Shown here in pieces: positions 15,032 through 15,430 of a DNA stretch of 15,430 bases. The translations under genes and the position numbers were made by a program. Position 1 is the first letter of the stretch. Every line of letters begins with the position of its first letter. This DNA comes from Gammaproteobacteria bacterium (GTDB taxonomy: Bacteria > Pseudomonadota > Gammaproteobacteria > JALTLT01), in contig JALTLT010000234.1 of NCBI GenBank assembly GCA_027001815.1, forward strand, positions 1 to 15,430, read 5' to 3'. A model generated the notes under the pieces. That model was given only the letters and a program-made list of their open reading frames with translations. It was not told the DNA's origin and ran no database searches.

Positions 15032-15132
15032 GCCCCCACCGTCCAGGCGACGATGAACCCGACCAGGGCCAGCGCCAGCAGCCAGGGGATCATCATCGCT
15101 TCCCACGATTCGTATGGCCTCTCGGTTTTCAT
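15028..15132 (-). CDS. 34-aa single-pass membrane peptide coupled to the thiol dioxygenase
   Basis: A short open frame from ATG 15132. The N-terminal 14 residues are polar (MKTERPYESWEAMM); residues 15-33 are a clean hydrophobic helix (IPWLLALALVGFIVAWTVG). The TGA stop overlaps the ATG of the dioxygenase by four bases, which suggests translational coupling and argues that the peptide is real. Its Shine-Dalgarno is weak (GAG). I do not recognise a family. It could tether the dioxygenase to the membrane or be a small subunit of another complex. The Met codons at residues 13 and 14 would be poorer starts. Confidence 0.6.
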   Translation of the reverse strand: MKTERPYESWEAMMIPWLLALALVGFIVAWTVGA

Positions 15133-15150
15133 GGTTGTCTCATACCCTGT

Positions 15151-15242
15151 CCAGCAGCCTGTCGGACTTCAAGCTGGAGGTCACTCCGCCCCGCGGAAAG
15201 CACCAGAACCTGACGGCCTGTCAAAGTCCGACAGTCTGCTAA
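15151..15242 (+). repeat. Mosaic palindromic repeat copy 4, module B alone
   Basis: Inverted arms AGCAGCCTGTCGGACTT (15153-15169) and AAGTCCGACAGTCTGCT (15224-15240), with one mismatch in 17. The interior (GGTCACTCCGCCCCGCGGAA and so on) matches module B of the copies at 3200 and 14020 without the 112-bp insertion. It lies 19 bp upstream of the 34-aa gene, so it may be in that gene's leader or overlap its promoter. Confidence 0.85.
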
Positions 15243-15430
15243 CCGCACCCTTTCCGAGCCGATGGGTACAGAGTAGACGAGGACCCCGCCCGAGTCGGCG
15301 CACGATCTCACCTTCCACCCGTGAGATATTCACCGGGCGGGCTGTCTCCCGAGGAAAACAGGGACTTGCCGCACACGAATCGAGGGCAAGAGGAGATCCG
15401 GCCGTTGCCGACCGGATCGCCAAGAGAGGA
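15243..15430. other. Right edge, no supported gene
   Basis: Frames here are short or have poor third-position GC compared with the neighbours. On the minus strand a frame enters from the right edge and stops near 15318; it could be the tail of a gene lying beyond the window, but nothing identifies it. A perfect 7-bp inverted repeat ATCTCAC (15305-15311) / GTGAGAT (15321-15327) is present and could be an operator. Confidence 0.4.

Noticed and set aside
3125..15242. CRISPR array as the explanation of the recurring sequences
   Set aside because: Copies are kilobases apart, palindromic, of different composition and without regular spacers; no cas genes are present.

Overview
The window is GC-rich (about two thirds G+C by eye) chromosomal DNA. 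Its gene content is an NhaD-type antiporter, PilT-family ATPases, eukaryote-like phospho-signalling proteins and a tandem thioredoxin protein, with families of palindromic intergenic repeats. This fits a free-living Gammaproteobacterium, possibly a halophilic or alkaliphilic sulfur oxidiser of the Chromatiales type. That placement is inferred from gene content alone.

Layout, left to right. (1) 30-2856, minus strand: a 576-aa protein of unknown function with a possible PilZ-like tail, followed 31 bp downstream by an exported protein with two thioredoxin domains. (2) 3125-4018: a membrane-anchored NERD-domain protein lying between separated pieces of a mosaic palindromic repeat. (3) 4092-5582, minus: NhaD sodium/proton antiporter. 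A small membrane protein (5825-6154, plus) is transcribed divergently from it. (4) 6168-13874: a phospho-signalling block. A PP2C phosphatase (minus) is divergent from a plus-strand series: a 163-aa unknown, a cytosolic HEAT-repeat/Ser-Thr kinase fusion, two tandem PilT/PilU-like ATPases joined by GTGA stop/start overlaps, and a protein with one good and one degenerate FHA domain. (5) 13947-14303: the fullest copy of the mosaic repeat, interrupted by a 112-bp element with perfect 30-bp inverted ends. It also carries a bidirectional terminator between convergent genes. (6) 14315-15132, minus: a 34-aa membrane peptide overlapping (ATGA) a cupin thiol dioxygenase of the ADO/PCO type, preceded by a solitary repeat module.

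The most interesting unit is block 4. Phosphatase, kinase and FHA reader surround two PilT-like motors, and the kinase is translationally coupled to the first motor. This suggests Ser/Thr phosphorylation control of a type IV pilus-type motor or a related machine. The second point of interest is the modular repeat family. Four to five copies share up to three hairpin modules, which are lost, nested or separated in different copies. The apical hairpin of module C shows a compensatory base-pair change, and its A-tract/T-tract form looks like a two-way terminator.
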